A stretch of 64,000 nt of DNA from assembly GCF_016429215.1 (NCBI RefSeq), contig NZ_JAELUH010000011.1:1-64000 (forward strand), read 5' to 3'. Position 1 is the first letter of the stretch. Every line of letters begins with the position of its first letter. A program made the position numbers and the translations under genes. Below the pieces are notes generated by a model. That model was not told the DNA's origin, made no database searches, and saw nothing but the letters and a program-made list of their open reading frames with translations. This DNA comes from Herbaspirillum sp. ASV7 (GTDB lineage: Bacteria > Pseudomonadota > Gammaproteobacteria > Burkholderiales > Burkholderiaceae_D). Shown piece after piece: positions 19,531-29,172 of the stretch.

Positions 19531-20970
19531 ATGTCCGACACCACGTCCGCAGCACCGGCTGCCCCCGCCGTCCGCTTTGAAGATTTCGGCCTTTCGCCCG
19601 ATATCCTGAAGGCACTGGCCGAACAAGGCTATGTCCATCCCACCCCGATCCAGGCCCAGGCCATTCCTGTAGTGCTGCAAGGGCGGGACGTGATGGGCGC
19701 GGCCCAGACCGGTACCGGCAAGACCGCCGGCTTCTCGCTGCCCATCATCCAGCGCCTGCTGCAGCATGCCAGCCACAGTGCCTCGCCGGCACGTCACCCG
19801 GTGCGCGCCCTGATCCTCACGCCCACCCGTGAACTGGCCGACCAGGTGGCCGACAACGTTGCCGCCTACTGCCGTTTCACCCCGCTGCGCTCGACCGTCG
19901 TCTTCGGTGGTGTCGACATGGCGCCACAGACTGCGATCCTGCGTGCCGGTGTGGAAATCGTCATCGCCACCCCGGGCCGCCTGCTGGACCACGTGCAGCA
20001 AAAGACGGTGAACCTGTCGCAGACCCAGATCCTGGTGATGGACGAGGCCGACCGCATGCTGGACATGGGCTTCCTGCCGGACCTGCAGCGCATCATCAAT
20101 CTCTTGCCCAAGCAGCGCCAGAACCTGCTGTTCTCGGCCACCTTCTCGCCGGAAATCAAGAAGCTGGCCGCCAGCTTCCAGAACAACCCGGTCACCATCG
20201 AAGTGGCACGCAGCAATGCCACCGCCGAAAACGTCACCCAGACCATCTACAAGGTGGACGAAGCAGCCAAGGCCGATGCGGTGAGCTTCATCATCCGCCA
20301 GCGCGAGTTGAAGCAGGTGATCGTCTTCTCCAACACCAAGATCGGCGCGTCGCGGCTGGCGCGCACGCTGCTGGCCGAGGGCGTCAAGGCCTCCGCCATC
20401 CATGGCGACAAGACCCAGGGCGAGCGCATGGCCGCGCTGGAAGCCTTCAAGCAGGGTCAGATCGAGGTGCTGGTGGCCACCGACGTGGCCGCGCGTGGCC
20501 TGGATATCGCCGAACTGCCCTGCGTGATCAACTACGACCTGCCCTACAACGCCGAAGACTACGTCCACCGTATCGGACGTACCGGCCGTGCCGGTGCCTC
20601 GGGCGATGCGATTTCCCTGTTCTGCGACAAGGATGACCGCCTGCTGACCGATATCGAAAAGCTGATCAAGAAGAAGTTCGAACGCGCCGAGTTGACCGGC
20701 TTTGCCCCACGCAGCCGCCAGGAGCGCGGTGAACGCAGTGATCGTGGTGAGCGCGGCGAGCGCGGTGACCGCAGCGACCGTGGCGAACGCAGCCGCAGCA
20801 GCCGCGAGGGTGGGGCGCCGTCGCCGCGCCGCGAGAAGGTCGATCCCTGGTTCCTCAAGCCCTACGAACCCAGCACCGTGGAGACCGTCTCCACCAAGCC
20901 GGAACTGGCCAAGAACAACCGTCCCAAGGCCAAGGTCGCAGCCCTGCTGGGCGGCATGCCCAAGCGCTGA
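19531..20970 (+). CDS. rhlE: DEAD-box ATP-dependent RNA helicase RhlE
   Basis: RNA helicase involved in ribosome maturation and RNA decay. The 479-residue protein shows the Q motif (FEDFGLSPDILKAL, then PTPIQAQAIP), motif I AQTGTGKT (58-65), PTRELADQV, DEAD (171-174), SAT (from 202), ARGLDIAE and HRIGRTGR (346-353). It then has a basic low-complexity tail with repeated RGER/SDRGE units (20722-20800). The C-terminus, ending AALLGGMPKR, is typical of RhlE rather than DbpA or SrmB. It is preceded by a long leader and its own -10 element. Confidence 0.94.
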   Translation: MSDTTSAAPAAPAVRFEDFGLSPDILKALAEQGYVHPTPIQAQAIPVVLQGRDVMGAAQTGTGKTAGFSLPIIQRLLQHASHSASPARHPVRALILTPTRELADQVADNVAAYCRFTPLRSTVVFGGVDMAPQTAILRAGVEIVIATPGRLLDHVQQKTVNLSQTQILVMDEADRMLDMGFLPDLQRIINLLPKQRQNLLFSATFSPEIKKLAASFQNNPVTIEVARSNATAENVTQTIYKVDEAAKADAVSFIIRQRELKQVIVFSNTKIGASRLARTLLAEGVKASAIHGDKTQGERMAALEAFKQGQIEVLVATDVAARGLDIAELPCVINYDLPYNAEDYVHRIGRTGRAGASGDAISLFCDKDDRLLTDIEKLIKKKFERAELTGFAPRSRQERGERSDRGERGERGDRSDRGERSRSSREGGAPSPRREKVDPWFLKPYEPSTVETVSTKPELAKNNRPKAKVAALLGGMPKR

Positions 20971-20977
20971 AGCCCCT

Positions 20978-21862
20978 CTAGCGCCTGCCGAAGCGTGCTC
21001 GCCAGCCGGTGAGCGCGCGGGTCCAGAAATCCTCGCGGTCGCGTGCCTGCGCCGTCTCCAGCCCCAGGAAGCCGGCGGCTTGCTGCAATTGTTCCAGCGG
21101 CCGCGCCAGGTCCAGCGCCTGCGCGCCGTTCTGCTTGGAAAGCTTTTCTCCCACCTCATTCATCAACAAGGGCAGGTGCAGGTAGCGCGGCGTCGGATAG
21201 CCGAGCAGGCCCTGCAGGTAGATCTGGCGCGCCGTCGAATCCAGCAGGTCGGCGCCGCGCACGATGTCGGTGACGCCCTGCTCGCCATCATCCACCACCA
21301 CGGCCAGCTGATAGGCCCAGAAGCCATCGGCCCGCTGCAGCACGAAATCCCCCACTTCAGAAGCCAGATGTTGCGCCTGCGGCCCCAGCCAGCGATCCTC
21401 GAAACGCACCAGCTCGCCAGCCTGGCCGGCATCGGGCACCCGTAGCCGCAGGGTGCGCGGTGTCTTGCCCGGCGCCAGTCCGTGGCGGCAGGTCCCGGGA
21501 TAGAGGGCCGCGCCGTCGCTGGCGGTACCTACGCGCGAATCGGCAATCTCCTTGCGGCTGCAGCCGCAGGGGTAGGCCAGCGCACCCAGTTTCTCGCGTG
21601 CCAGCTGGTAGCGTGCCTTGCGCTGGCTCTGTACCAGGATAGGGCCATCGGAGCGCAGGTCCAGTGCCGCCAAGGTGGCGACGATGTCCTCAGCCGCGCC
21701 GGGGACGGTGCGGGTTTCGTCGATGTCTTCGATACGCAGCAGCCAGCGGCCGCCATGCACGCGGGCATCCAGGAAGCTGGCCAGCGCCGCCACCAGCGAG
21801 CCCGCATGCAGCGGGCCCGAAGGCGAAGGGGCGAAGCGGCCGACGTAGGCGTTGCTGCTCAT
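20978..21862 (-). CDS. gluQ: Glutamyl-Q tRNA(Asp) synthetase
   Basis: Truncated GluRS paralogue that attaches glutamate to queuosine 34 of tRNA-Asp. The 294-residue protein lacks the anticodon-binding domain, as the family does. HIGH-like motif: [21 protein letters not shown]-like motif: [10 protein letters not shown] zinc site is suggested by YPCGCSRKE and PGTCRHG. ATG 21862 overlaps the TGA of the upstream lysR-type gene (ATGA), so translation is probably coupled. The longer frame upstream lies within the regulator gene and is not coding. Confidence 0.93.
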   Translation of the reverse strand: MSSNAYVGRFAPSPSGPLHAGSLVAALASFLDARVHGGRWLLRIEDIDETRTVPGAAEDIVATLAALDLRSDGPILVQSQRKARYQLAREKLGALAYPCGCSRKEIADSRVGTASDGAALYPGTCRHGLAPGKTPRTLRLRVPDAGQAGELVRFEDRWLGPQAQHLASEVGDFVLQRADGFWAYQLAVVVDDGEQGVTDIVRGADLLDSTARQIYLQGLLGYPTPRYLHLPLLMNEVGEKLSKQNGAQALDLARPLEQLQQAAGFLGLETAQARDREDFWTRALTGWRARFGRR

Positions 21863-22797
21863 GGGGCTGCCTGCGCGGCCACCGGGCCGATGAGTGAAGC
21901 CCGGACCTCCGGGCGCGACAGGTGCTGGATGAACCACTTGAGCGACTTGCCCTGCTCGGCCTTGGGCCAGGCGATCATGAAGTTGTCATTGGGTTTGGCC
22001 GCCATCGTCTGCTTTTCGACCAGCGCGCCGCTGGCCAGGTAGGGCGCGGCCCAGATGCGCGGCAGGTGGCCGCACCCCAGGCCGGCCAGTTGCGCCTGGA
22101 GCTTATCGGCCACGGTGGCCACCGTCAGGGTCTCCTGGCCCGACAGCAGGCCCATGGTCAGGGTCGGCAGTGACTGGCTGTTGTCGCCCACGGCGATGGC
22201 CCGGTGGCTGCGCACCAGCTCGGCCGGCAGCGGCTCGGCAGCATCGGCCAGCGGATGACCGGGCGCTACCGCGAATACCCAATCCACCGCCCCCAGCTCC
22301 TGCATCTGGAAGCGTCCACTGGTGCGCACCACCTCCGGTCCATCCAATGTGACGCCAATGACCAGATCGGCACGGCCCTCGATGAGCTTTTCCCAGGCCC
22401 CGGTCAGCACCCCCGGCGTGAAGCGCAAGCGGGTGCCGGATTGCTCGCGGTCGAAGGCGGCGATGACGGGCAACATCTTGTCGAAGGAAATGAGGCTGTT
22501 GAGCACGATGTGCAGCTCGGTCTCACGTCCGGTGGCGGTGCGCTTGACGCGCTGCTCCAGGTCATTGGCCGCCAGCAGCAGGTGGCGACCCTCCTGCAAC
22601 AATTGCAGCCCCGCCGGTGTCAACTGGGCCCGGTGGCCGCGACGGTCGAACAGCAGCACATCCAGGTCGTCTTCCAGCTTGCGCACGCTGTAGGTCAGCG
22701 CCGAGGGCACGCGATCCAGCGCCACGGCGGCGGCGGCGAAGCTGCCCTTGCGATCGATCATGTCCAGGATCAGCAAGGATTCCAGGGTCAGGTTCAA
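21859..22797 (-). CDS. LysR-type transcriptional regulator
   Basis: 312 residues: winged helix-turn-helix at 1-60 ([21 protein letters not shown] then [16 protein letters not shown]), a linker helix, and a periplasmic-binding-protein-like effector domain. It is transcribed away from the pirin and flavodoxin genes across a 149-bp gap, the classic arrangement for a LysR regulator and its targets. Its stop overlaps the gluQ start. The effector is unknown; the pirin and quinone reductase targets suggest quinones, flavonoids or electrophiles. Confidence 0.9.
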   Translation of the reverse strand: MNLTLESLLILDMIDRKGSFAAAAVALDRVPSALTYSVRKLEDDLDVLLFDRRGHRAQLTPAGLQLLQEGRHLLLAANDLEQRVKRTATGRETELHIVLNSLISFDKMLPVIAAFDREQSGTRLRFTPGVLTGAWEKLIEGRADLVIGVTLDGPEVVRTSGRFQMQELGAVDWVFAVAPGHPLADAAEPLPAELVRSHRAIAVGDNSQSLPTLTMGLLSGQETLTVATVADKLQAQLAGLGCGHLPRIWAAPYLASGALVEKQTMAAKPNDNFMIAWPKAEQGKSLKWFIQHLSRPEVRASLIGPVAAQAAP

Positions 22798-22897
22798 GTG
22801 GCCTCCACTTGTTTAAAAATTTTGAATGAACCCTACGGATTTTAGGCCTTATACAAGAAAAAGATAGCGCCTATAGTGACGCCATCGACAAACATTT

Positions 22898-22923
22898 TGT
22901 ACGAATCAATCCCGAGACGTACA
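22898..22923. promoter_or_regulatory. Dyad between the LysR gene and pirin
   Basis: TGTACG (22898-22903) and CGTACA (22918-22923) are separated by 14 bp, in the divergent intergenic region and about 25 bp before the pirin start. The arm spacing is near that of LysR sites, but the T-N11-A core is not an obvious match. It may instead be part of the pirin leader. Confidence 0.35.
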
Positions 22924-22946
22924 TTTCTGAAGAAAGAGGTGTTGAC

Positions 22947-23648
22947 ATGATGGAAATTCGCAAAGCGAACGATCGTGGCCACGCCAACCATGGTTGGCTG
23001 GATTCGTATCACAGCTTCTCGTTCGCGGATTACTATGACCCGAAGCACATGGGATTCGGCCCGCTGCGCGTGATCAACGAAGACCGCGTGGCGGCCGGAC
23101 AGGGTTTCGGCACGCACGGCCACCGTGACATGGAGATCATTTCCTACGTGCTCGAAGGCGAACTAGCCCACAAGGACAGCATGGGCAATGGCAGCGTGAT
23201 CCGCCCCGGGGATGTGCAACGCATGAGCGCCGGCACTGGTGTGCGCCATTCGGAGTACAACCATTCGCAGGATGGCACCACCCACTTCCTGCAGATCTGG
23301 ATCATGCCGGATCGTGCCGGCGCCGAGCCGGGCTACCAGGAAGCGCATTTCTCGGCCGCCGACAAGGATGGCAAGCTGCGCCTGGTGGCCTCGGCCGATG
23401 GCCGCGAGGGTTCGGTCAGCATGAACCAGGATGCCAGCCTGTATGCGGGCCTGTTCGATGGCGCCCAGAGTGCCGGCTACAGCCTGCCGCAAGGTCGCCT
23501 GGGGTATCTGCATGTGGCCCGTGGCAAGGTCAGCGTCAACGGCCAGGCCCTGGAGGCCGGCGACGCCGTCAAGCTCAGTGCGGTCGACCGCATCGAGATC
23601 AGTGACGGACAGAAGGCTGAAGTGTTGTTGTTCGACCTGCCGCGCTGA
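22947..23648 (+). CDS. Pirin family protein (YhhW-like quercetinase type)
   Basis: Bicupin of 233 residues. The first cupin carries the pirin metal-binding set: GFGTHGHRDMEIISYVLEG gives two His and a Glu, and GVRHSEYNHS gives a further His. E. coli YhhW of this group shows quercetin dioxygenase activity; other pirins act as redox sensors. The second cupin (from about 150) looks metal-free. An AAAGAGG site precedes ATG 22947. The WrbA-like gene follows 98 bp downstream, so the two probably form a stress operon under the LysR regulator. Confidence 0.9.
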   Translation: MMEIRKANDRGHANHGWLDSYHSFSFADYYDPKHMGFGPLRVINEDRVAAGQGFGTHGHRDMEIISYVLEGELAHKDSMGNGSVIRPGDVQRMSAGTGVRHSEYNHSQDGTTHFLQIWIMPDRAGAEPGYQEAHFSAADKDGKLRLVASADGREGSVSMNQDASLYAGLFDGAQSAGYSLPQGRLGYLHVARGKVSVNGQALEAGDAVKLSAVDRIEISDGQKAEVLLFDLPR

Positions 23649-23746
23649 ACCGGCGGCAGTGCAATTGCAGTTCCCTCCGCCGGTCCCGATCACACCGGCG
23701 GTCTACCCACCCGCGTTACCTGTTCTCTAGAGAAGGAATCATCGCC

Positions 23747-24322
23747 ATGACCAAAGTTGCTATCGTCTACCACTCCGGCTACGGCCACACCAAGAAGCAA
23801 GCCGAAGCCGTGCAGGCTGGTGCTGCCGGCGTTGCCGGTGCCGATGTCGAACTCATCGCCATCAGCGCCGAAGGCACCATCACCGATGCGCAGTGGGCCA
23901 GCCTGGACGCGGCCGACGCCATCATCTTCGGCTCGCCGACCTACATGGGTAGCGTCTCCTGGCAGTTCAAGAAGTTTGCCGATGCTTCCTCCAAGCCCTG
24001 GTTCAGCCAGAAGTGGAAGGACAAGGTCGGTGCCGCCTTCACCAACTCGGCGACCATGAACGGCGACAAGCTCTCGACCCTGCACTACCTCTTCACGCTG
24101 GGCATGCAGCACAGCATGATCTGGGTCGGCACTGGCCTGATGCCTTCCAACAGCAAGGCTGCGCAGCGCAACGACATCAACTTCGTCGGTTCCTTCTCGG
24201 GCTTGATGGCGCAAAGCCCGTCGGACTCTTCGCCGGAAGAAGGCCCGCTGCCGGGCGACCTGGAAACGGCCAAGCTGTTCGGTGCGCGCGTGGTGGAAAC
24301 TGCGGCTAAGTTCAAGAAGTAA
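23747..24322 (+). CDS. WrbA-like flavodoxin-fold NAD(P)H:quinone oxidoreductase
   Basis: 191-residue flavodoxin-fold protein. The FMN phosphate loop is YHSGYGHT near the N-terminus, and the isoalloxazine contacts are GSPTYMGSVSWQFKKF and the NSATM segment. It is related to WrbA and likely makes two-electron reductions of quinones, avoiding semiquinones. It lacks some of the WrbA tetramerisation insert, so I keep the name general. AGAGAAGGAATC gives a clear ribosome site. It is paired with pirin and followed by a bidirectional terminator. Confidence 0.88.
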   Translation: MTKVAIVYHSGYGHTKKQAEAVQAGAAGVAGADVELIAISAEGTITDAQWASLDAADAIIFGSPTYMGSVSWQFKKFADASSKPWFSQKWKDKVGAAFTNSATMNGDKLSTLHYLFTLGMQHSMIWVGTGLMPSNSKAAQRNDINFVGSFSGLMAQSPSDSSPEEGPLPGDLETAKLFGARVVETAAKFKK

Positions 24323-24359
24323 TAGCAGGCAGCAAGTCGCCTGATCCCAAGGCGAAAAA

Positions 24360-24390
24360 AAGCCGGTCACCGCAAGGTGGCCGGCTTTTT
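24360..24390. terminator. Bidirectional terminator between the WrbA-like gene and trhO
   Basis: AGCCGGTCACC (24361-24371) pairs with GGTGGCCGGCT (24376-24386) through one G-U, loop GCAA. An A-run precedes it and a T-run follows. Confidence 0.93.
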
Positions 24391-24428
24391 GCCGTTCTGG
24401 TGGGGCCGCAGCCGGCCAGCGCAGCCGG

Positions 24429-25310
24429 TCAGGCCTGCGTTGCCGCCTCTTCCTGTGCGCTCCCTTGCTTGTGGGCGCAATGCGGGCAGGACTTGCCCGG
24501 TACATAATCGGGCGACAACTGTTCGCGTGGCGTGACCACGGCGCGGCAGGCGAAGCATTGGGCGGTCTGGGTTTCCTTCAGTTCCGGGCTCAGCGCGGTG
24601 CGGTAGTCGAAGACGAAGCAGTCGCCGGTATAGTGCGCGCCGCCGACGTCCTCGAAATACTTCAGGATGCCGCCTTCCAGCTGGTACACATGGTCGTAGC
24701 CGATGTTTTGCATGTGGATGGCGGCCTTTTCGCAGCGGATGCCGCCAGTACAGAAGGTGACCACGGTCTTGCCGGCGAAATCGGCCTTGTGGTCTTCTAT
24801 GACCTTGGGGAATTCGGTGAACTTGTTGATGCGGTAATCGACCGTGTTCTCGAAGGTGCCGACATCGACCTCGAAACCGTTGCGGGTATCGACCATCACC
24901 ACCGGACGGCCTTCATCGTCGTGGCCCTGGTCCAGCCAGCGCTTGAGCTCCCTGGGTTCGACGAAGGGCGCACGGCCCAGTTCGGGCTTGATCAGCGGAT
25001 GCTTCATGGTGATGATCTCGGCCTTGAGCTTGACCAGCATGCGCGTGAAGGGTTGCTTCTCCGAATAGCTTTCCTTGACGATCAGGTCGGTAAAGCGCGC
25101 ATCGGCGCGCAGCCAGGTCAGGAAGGCGTCGATGTCGGCGCGCAGGCCGGCCAGGAACAGGTTGATGCCTTCCGGGCTCAGGATCACGGTGCCACGCAAG
25201 TTGTGTTTTTGGCAAAACGCGAGGAATTCCGGACGCTTTTCAGCGGTATCGTCGAAGCTGACGAATTTGTAGGCGGCGATGTTGACGTAGGGTGTATCGG
25301 GGGACTGCAT
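24429..25310 (-). CDS. trhO: tRNA uridine(34) hydroxylase TrhO (rhodanese family, YceA)
   Basis: O2-dependent hydroxylation of U34 in tRNA, the first step to 5-carboxymethoxyuridine or 5-methoxyuridine. The 293-residue protein has an N-terminal acylphosphatase-like domain ([10 protein letters not shown]) and a central rhodanese domain whose loop is [13 protein letters not shown], with Cys187 as predicted active-site residue and Cys193 nearby. A C-terminal zinc-ribbon-like pair CFAC...CPHC completes it. A consensus TATAAT lies upstream on the minus strand with an FNR-like box behind it. It is divergent from dnaE. Confidence 0.93.
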   Translation of the reverse strand: MQSPDTPYVNIAAYKFVSFDDTAEKRPEFLAFCQKHNLRGTVILSPEGINLFLAGLRADIDAFLTWLRADARFTDLIVKESYSEKQPFTRMLVKLKAEIITMKHPLIKPELGRAPFVEPRELKRWLDQGHDDEGRPVVMVDTRNGFEVDVGTFENTVDYRINKFTEFPKVIEDHKADFAGKTVVTFCTGGIRCEKAAIHMQNIGYDHVYQLEGGILKYFEDVGGAHYTGDCFVFDYRTALSPELKETQTAQCFACRAVVTPREQLSPDYVPGKSCPHCAHKQGSAQEEAATQA

Positions 25311-25347
25311 GGTTCCTTACTCGGCTCTAAGTCTTTGAATTCTCAGC

Positions 25348-25353
25348 ATTATA
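25348..25353 (-). promoter_or_regulatory. -10 element of the trhO promoter
   Basis: Perfect TATAAT on the minus strand, with predicted start near 25341, about 30 nt before the trhO ATG. No good -35 hexamer is visible, which would fit an activator-dependent promoter. Confidence 0.6.
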
Positions 25354-25392
25354 CCCGCGCACACCGGGGGCTCGCTGCATTTTGGGCCTACT

Positions 25393-25406
25393 CTGATCTA
25401 GATCAA
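25393..25406. promoter_or_regulatory. FNR-like box between trhO and dnaE
   Basis: CTGAT-CTAG-ATCAA differs from the FNR/ANR consensus TTGAT-N4-ATCAA at one base. Its centre is about 58 bp upstream of the predicted trhO start, close to the class I activator position, and about 120 bp upstream of dnaE. Confidence 0.5.
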
Positions 25407-25518
25407 GGCAAGATGCCAGGAGGACTCCCGCGCGTTTGTGTAAAGTCGTGCGATTCCTGACAAAAAGCAGTCAATCAGGAGCGGGCCGGGATGCCAAGCT
25501 CCGGTAAAATGTCGTCCC

Positions 25519-28500
25519 ATGACTACACCGCAATTTGTACACCTCCGTATGCACTCGGAGTACTCCATCGTGGACGGCCTGGTGCGTATCGACGACATCG
25601 TCAAGGCCGCCGCCAAGGATGGACAGGCCGCCCTGGCGGTGACCGATCTCTCCAACCTGTTCTGCATGGTGCGTTTCTACAAGGAAGCGCGCGGCAAGGG
25701 CGTCAAGCCCATCGCCGGCTGCGACCTGTGGATCACCAATGACGCCGACCGCGACAAGCCCTTCCGCCTGCTGGTCCTGATCAAGAGCCGCCACGGCTAT
25801 CTGCAGCTGTGCGAGGTATTGTCGCAAGCCTGGCTGAGCAACCAGTACAAGGGGCGCGCCGAGGTGCGCATGGAATGGCTGGACGCGCTGCGTCACCAGG
25901 AAGGCGGCAATGGCCTGATCGCGCTTTCGGGGGCGGCGCTGGGCGACATCGGCCAGGCCATCGACAACGGCAACCTGGCCCAGGCCGAGGCCTGCGCGCG
26001 CCGCTGGGCCGAGATCTTCCCGGGTGCCTTCTATCTCGAACTGCAGCGCGCCGGCCAGGCCAACATGGATGTGCAGGTGCGCCAGAGCGTGGCCCTGGGC
26101 GCCAAGCTGGGCCTGCCCTGCGTGGCAACGCACCCGATCCAGTTCCAGAAGCCGGAAGAATTCATCGCCCATGAGGCCCGCACCTGCATCGCCGATGGCG
26201 AGATCATGGCCAATGCACGTCGCGTGCGCCGCTTCAACGAACAGCAGTATTTCAAGTCGCAGGCCGAGATGGCCGAGCTCTTCGCCGACCTGCCGGGCGC
26301 GCTGGCCAACAGCGTGGAAATCGCCAAGCGCTGCAACCTGGTGCTGCAGCTGGGCAAGCCGCAATTGCCGGACTTCCCCACGCCGGACGGCATGACCATC
26401 GACGACTTCCTGGTGGCCCAGACCAAGGCCGGCCTGGAAGTACGCCTGAAGGAACTGTTCCCCGACGAGGCCGAACGCGAGAAGCAGCGTCCGCGCTATG
26501 AGGCGCGCCTGGAGTTCGAGAACAACACCATCATCAAGATGAAGTTCCCGGGCTACTTCCTGATCGTGGCCGACTTCATCCAGTGGGCCAAGAACAATGG
26601 CGTGCCGGTCGGCCCCGGCCGGGGCTCGGGCGCGGGCTCGCTGGTGGCCTATTGCCTCTTGATTACCGATCTGGATCCGCTGCGCTACAACCTGCTGTTC
26701 GAACGTTTCCTGAACCCCGAACGCGTCTCGATGCCCGACTTCGACATCGACTTCTGCCAGGAAGGCCGTGACCGCGTGATCCAGTACGTCAAGGACCGCT
26801 ACGGCAAGGAGGCGGTCTCGCAGATCGCCACCTTCGGTACCATGGCGGCCAAGGGCGCGGTGCGCGACGTCGGTCGCGTGCTGGACCTGGGCTACAACTT
26901 CTGTGACGGCATCTCCAAGCTGATCCCCTTCAAGCCCGGCAAGCTGGTGACCCTGGCCGATGCCATCGAGGAAGAGCCGCTGCTGAAGGAGCGGCTGGAG
27001 AACGAAGAAGAGGTCAAGCAGCTCATGGGCCTGGCCCAGCAGGTCGAAGGCATCGCCCGCAACATCGGCATGCACGCCGGCGGCGTGCTGATCGCCCCGG
27101 GCAAGCTGACCGATTTCTGCCCGCTCTACACCCAGGGCGGCGACGCCGGCGTGGTCTCGCAATACGACAAGGATGACGTCGAAGCCGTCGGTCTGGTCAA
27201 GTTCGACTTCCTGGGCCTGACCACGCTGACCATCCTGGACCGTGCGGTGCGCTACATCCGCATGCTCGACCCGGCCATGGCCGAGTTCGACCTGGCCAAG
27301 CTGCCCCTCAACGACCGGGCCTCCTACGAGCTGCTGACCAAGGCCAAGACGGTCGCCGTGTTCCAGCTTGAAAGTCGCGGCATGCAGGGCATGTTGAAGG
27401 ATGCCCGTCCCGACCGCTTCGAGGACATCATCGCCCTGGTGGCGCTGTATCGTCCGGGTCCGATGGACCTGATCCCCGACTTCTGCAAGCGCAAGCACGG
27501 CGAAGCCTTCGACTACCCCGACCCGCGTACCGAGGGCATCCTCTCCGAGACCTACGGCATCATGGTCTACCAGGAGCAGGTGATGCAGATGGCGCAGGTC
27601 ATCGGCGGCTACTCGCTGGGTGGCGCCGACTTGCTGCGCCGGGCGATGGGCAAGAAGAAGGCCGAGGAAATGGCCAAGCACCGTGAACTGTTCCGCGAAG
27701 GCGCGGCCAAGAACGGGCTGGACCAGGCCAAGGCCGACGAGATCTTCGACTTGATGGAAAAGTTCGCCGGCTACGGCTTCAACAAGTCGCACGCGGCCGC
27801 CTATGCGCTGCTGTCTTACTACACGGCCTACCTGAAGGCCCACCATCCCGCCGCGTTCATGGCCGCCAACTTGTCGCTGGCGATGGAAGACACGGACAAG
27901 GTCAAGATCCTGATCGAGGATTCGATCGACATCTGCAAGCTGGCCATCCTGCCGCCGGACATCAACCAGTCCGACTACCGCTTCATGCCAGTGGGCGAGC
28001 CGGGCAAGAAGGCCACCCAGATCCGTTATGGCCTGGGCGCGGTCAAGGGTGCCGGCCAGAATGCCATCGAAGCCATCCTGGAGGCGCGCAAGAGCGGCCC
28101 CTTCAAGGACCTCTTCGATTTCGCCAAGCGGGTCGACAAGAAGCAGATCAACCGCCGCACCATCGATTCGCTGATCCGCGCCGGCGCCTTCGACTGCTTC
28201 AAGGTCGACCGCGCGGTGCTGCAGGCTTCGGTCAACCTGGCCTGGGAAAGCGCCGAGCAGGCCGAGAAGTCGGCCAACCAGGTGAGCCTCTTCGGGGGCG
28301 ATGACAGCGACCTGGAAGCCCCGCTGGAATACGTGCAGGTGCCGGCCTGGAGCGACAAGCAGCGCCTGACCGAAGAGAAGGGCGCGCTGGGCTTCTACCT
28401 GTCCGGCCACCTGTTCTCGGCCTACGAAAAGGAAGTGCGCCGCTTCGTGCGCACCAAGATCGCCAGCCTGGAACCCTCCTGGGAGCCGCGCAGCCTGGCC

Positions 28501-28977
28501 GGCATCATCACCGGCGTGCGGGTGCAGATGACCCAGCGCGGCAAGCTGGTGATCTGCACCTTGGACGATGGCACCGGCGTGATCGAAGCCACCATCTACA
28601 ACGAGCTCTTCGAACCCTTCAAGCATCTCATCAAGGAAGATGAATTGCTGGTGGTCTCGGGCAAGGTCTCCGAAGACCGCTTCAATGGCGGCCTGCGGGT
28701 GGCCGCCGACAAGGTCATGGACCTGGGCGCGGCACGCATCCAGTATGGCGTGCGCATGGTGGTGTCGCTGAACAAGGCGGTCGATCCCAACCAGTTGCGT
28801 GACACGCTGTCGGCCCACCGCCAGGAGCAGGGCCTGCCCTTCGTGATGCGCTACCAGCAAGCCGACGCCGGCTGCGAGGTGGTGCTGGGCGATGCCTGGC
28901 GCGTTAATCCCAGCGACAGCCTGCAATCGACGCTGGTGGCGTCGTTTGGCAAGGAAGCGGTGGTGGTCGAGTATTGA
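25519..28977 (+). CDS. dnaE: DNA polymerase III alpha subunit
   Basis: Catalytic subunit of the replicative polymerase. The 1152-residue length matches DnaE1. An N-terminal PHP domain starts HLRMHSEYSIVDGL. The palm catalytic acids are in MPDFDIDF (Asp407 and Asp409), preceded by PGRGSGAGSLVAY. Further features: KFDFLGLTTLTILDR, the GYGFNKSHAAAYAL fingers, a helix-hairpin-helix region (NRRTIDSLIRAGAFDCF) and an OB fold (MTQRGKLVICTLDDG). It stands alone on its strand and is clearly the main polymerase rather than the ImuB-linked DnaE2. Confidence 0.98.
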   Translation: MTTPQFVHLRMHSEYSIVDGLVRIDDIVKAAAKDGQAALAVTDLSNLFCMVRFYKEARGKGVKPIAGCDLWITNDADRDKPFRLLVLIKSRHGYLQLCEVLSQAWLSNQYKGRAEVRMEWLDALRHQEGGNGLIALSGAALGDIGQAIDNGNLAQAEACARRWAEIFPGAFYLELQRAGQANMDVQVRQSVALGAKLGLPCVATHPIQFQKPEEFIAHEARTCIADGEIMANARRVRRFNEQQYFKSQAEMAELFADLPGALANSVEIAKRCNLVLQLGKPQLPDFPTPDGMTIDDFLVAQTKAGLEVRLKELFPDEAEREKQRPRYEARLEFENNTIIKMKFPGYFLIVADFIQWAKNNGVPVGPGRGSGAGSLVAYCLLITDLDPLRYNLLFERFLNPERVSMPDFDIDFCQEGRDRVIQYVKDRYGKEAVSQIATFGTMAAKGAVRDVGRVLDLGYNFCDGISKLIPFKPGKLVTLADAIEEEPLLKERLENEEEVKQLMGLAQQVEGIARNIGMHAGGVLIAPGKLTDFCPLYTQGGDAGVVSQYDKDDVEAVGLVKFDFLGLTTLTILDRAVRYIRMLDPAMAEFDLAKLPLNDRASYELLTKAKTVAVFQLESRGMQGMLKDARPDRFEDIIALVALYRPGPMDLIPDFCKRKHGEAFDYPDPRTEGILSETYGIMVYQEQVMQMAQVIGGYSLGGADLLRRAMGKKKAEEMAKHRELFREGAAKNGLDQAKADEIFDLMEKFAGYGFNKSHAAAYALLSYYTAYLKAHHPAAFMAANLSLAMEDTDKVKILIEDSIDICKLAILPPDINQSDYRFMPVGEPGKKATQIRYGLGAVKGAGQNAIEAILEARKSGPFKDLFDFAKRVDKKQINRRTIDSLIRAGAFDCFKVDRAVLQASVNLAWESAEQAEKSANQVSLFGGDDSDLEAPLEYVQVPAWSDKQRLTEEKGALGFYLSGHLFSAYEKEVRRFVRTKIASLEPSWEPRSLAGIITGVRVQMTQRGKLVICTLDDGTGVIEATIYNELFEPFKHLIKEDELLVVSGKVSEDRFNGGLRVAADKVMDLGAARIQYGVRMVVSLNKAVDPNQLRDTLSAHRQEQGLPFVMRYQQADAGCEVVLGDAWRVNPSDSLQSTLVASFGKEAVVVEY

Positions 28978-29072
28978 GGGCAGCGATGTTGACAGCCTGG
29001 CATCTTGCCGGGCTGTCGTCGCTTGCAAGAATGCGTAAAACCGTCGCGTCGGGGCTTCAGTCGGGCCCACCC

Positions 29073-29103
29073 TTGCCGTGAATGATCCCGGGGACGGTAG
29101 AAT
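29073..29103 (+). promoter_or_regulatory. Candidate promoter of the msbA operon
   Basis: TTGCCG (29073-29078), a 19-bp spacer, then TAGAAT (29098-29103), about 70 bp before msbA. The spacer is longer than ideal. Confidence 0.4.
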
Positions 29104-29172
29104 GGCGGGCTTCTTTGCCCGTCCGCCTGCGAAAGCGGTGGCTGCGCGGGTATTCCCATATGGAAACACAGA

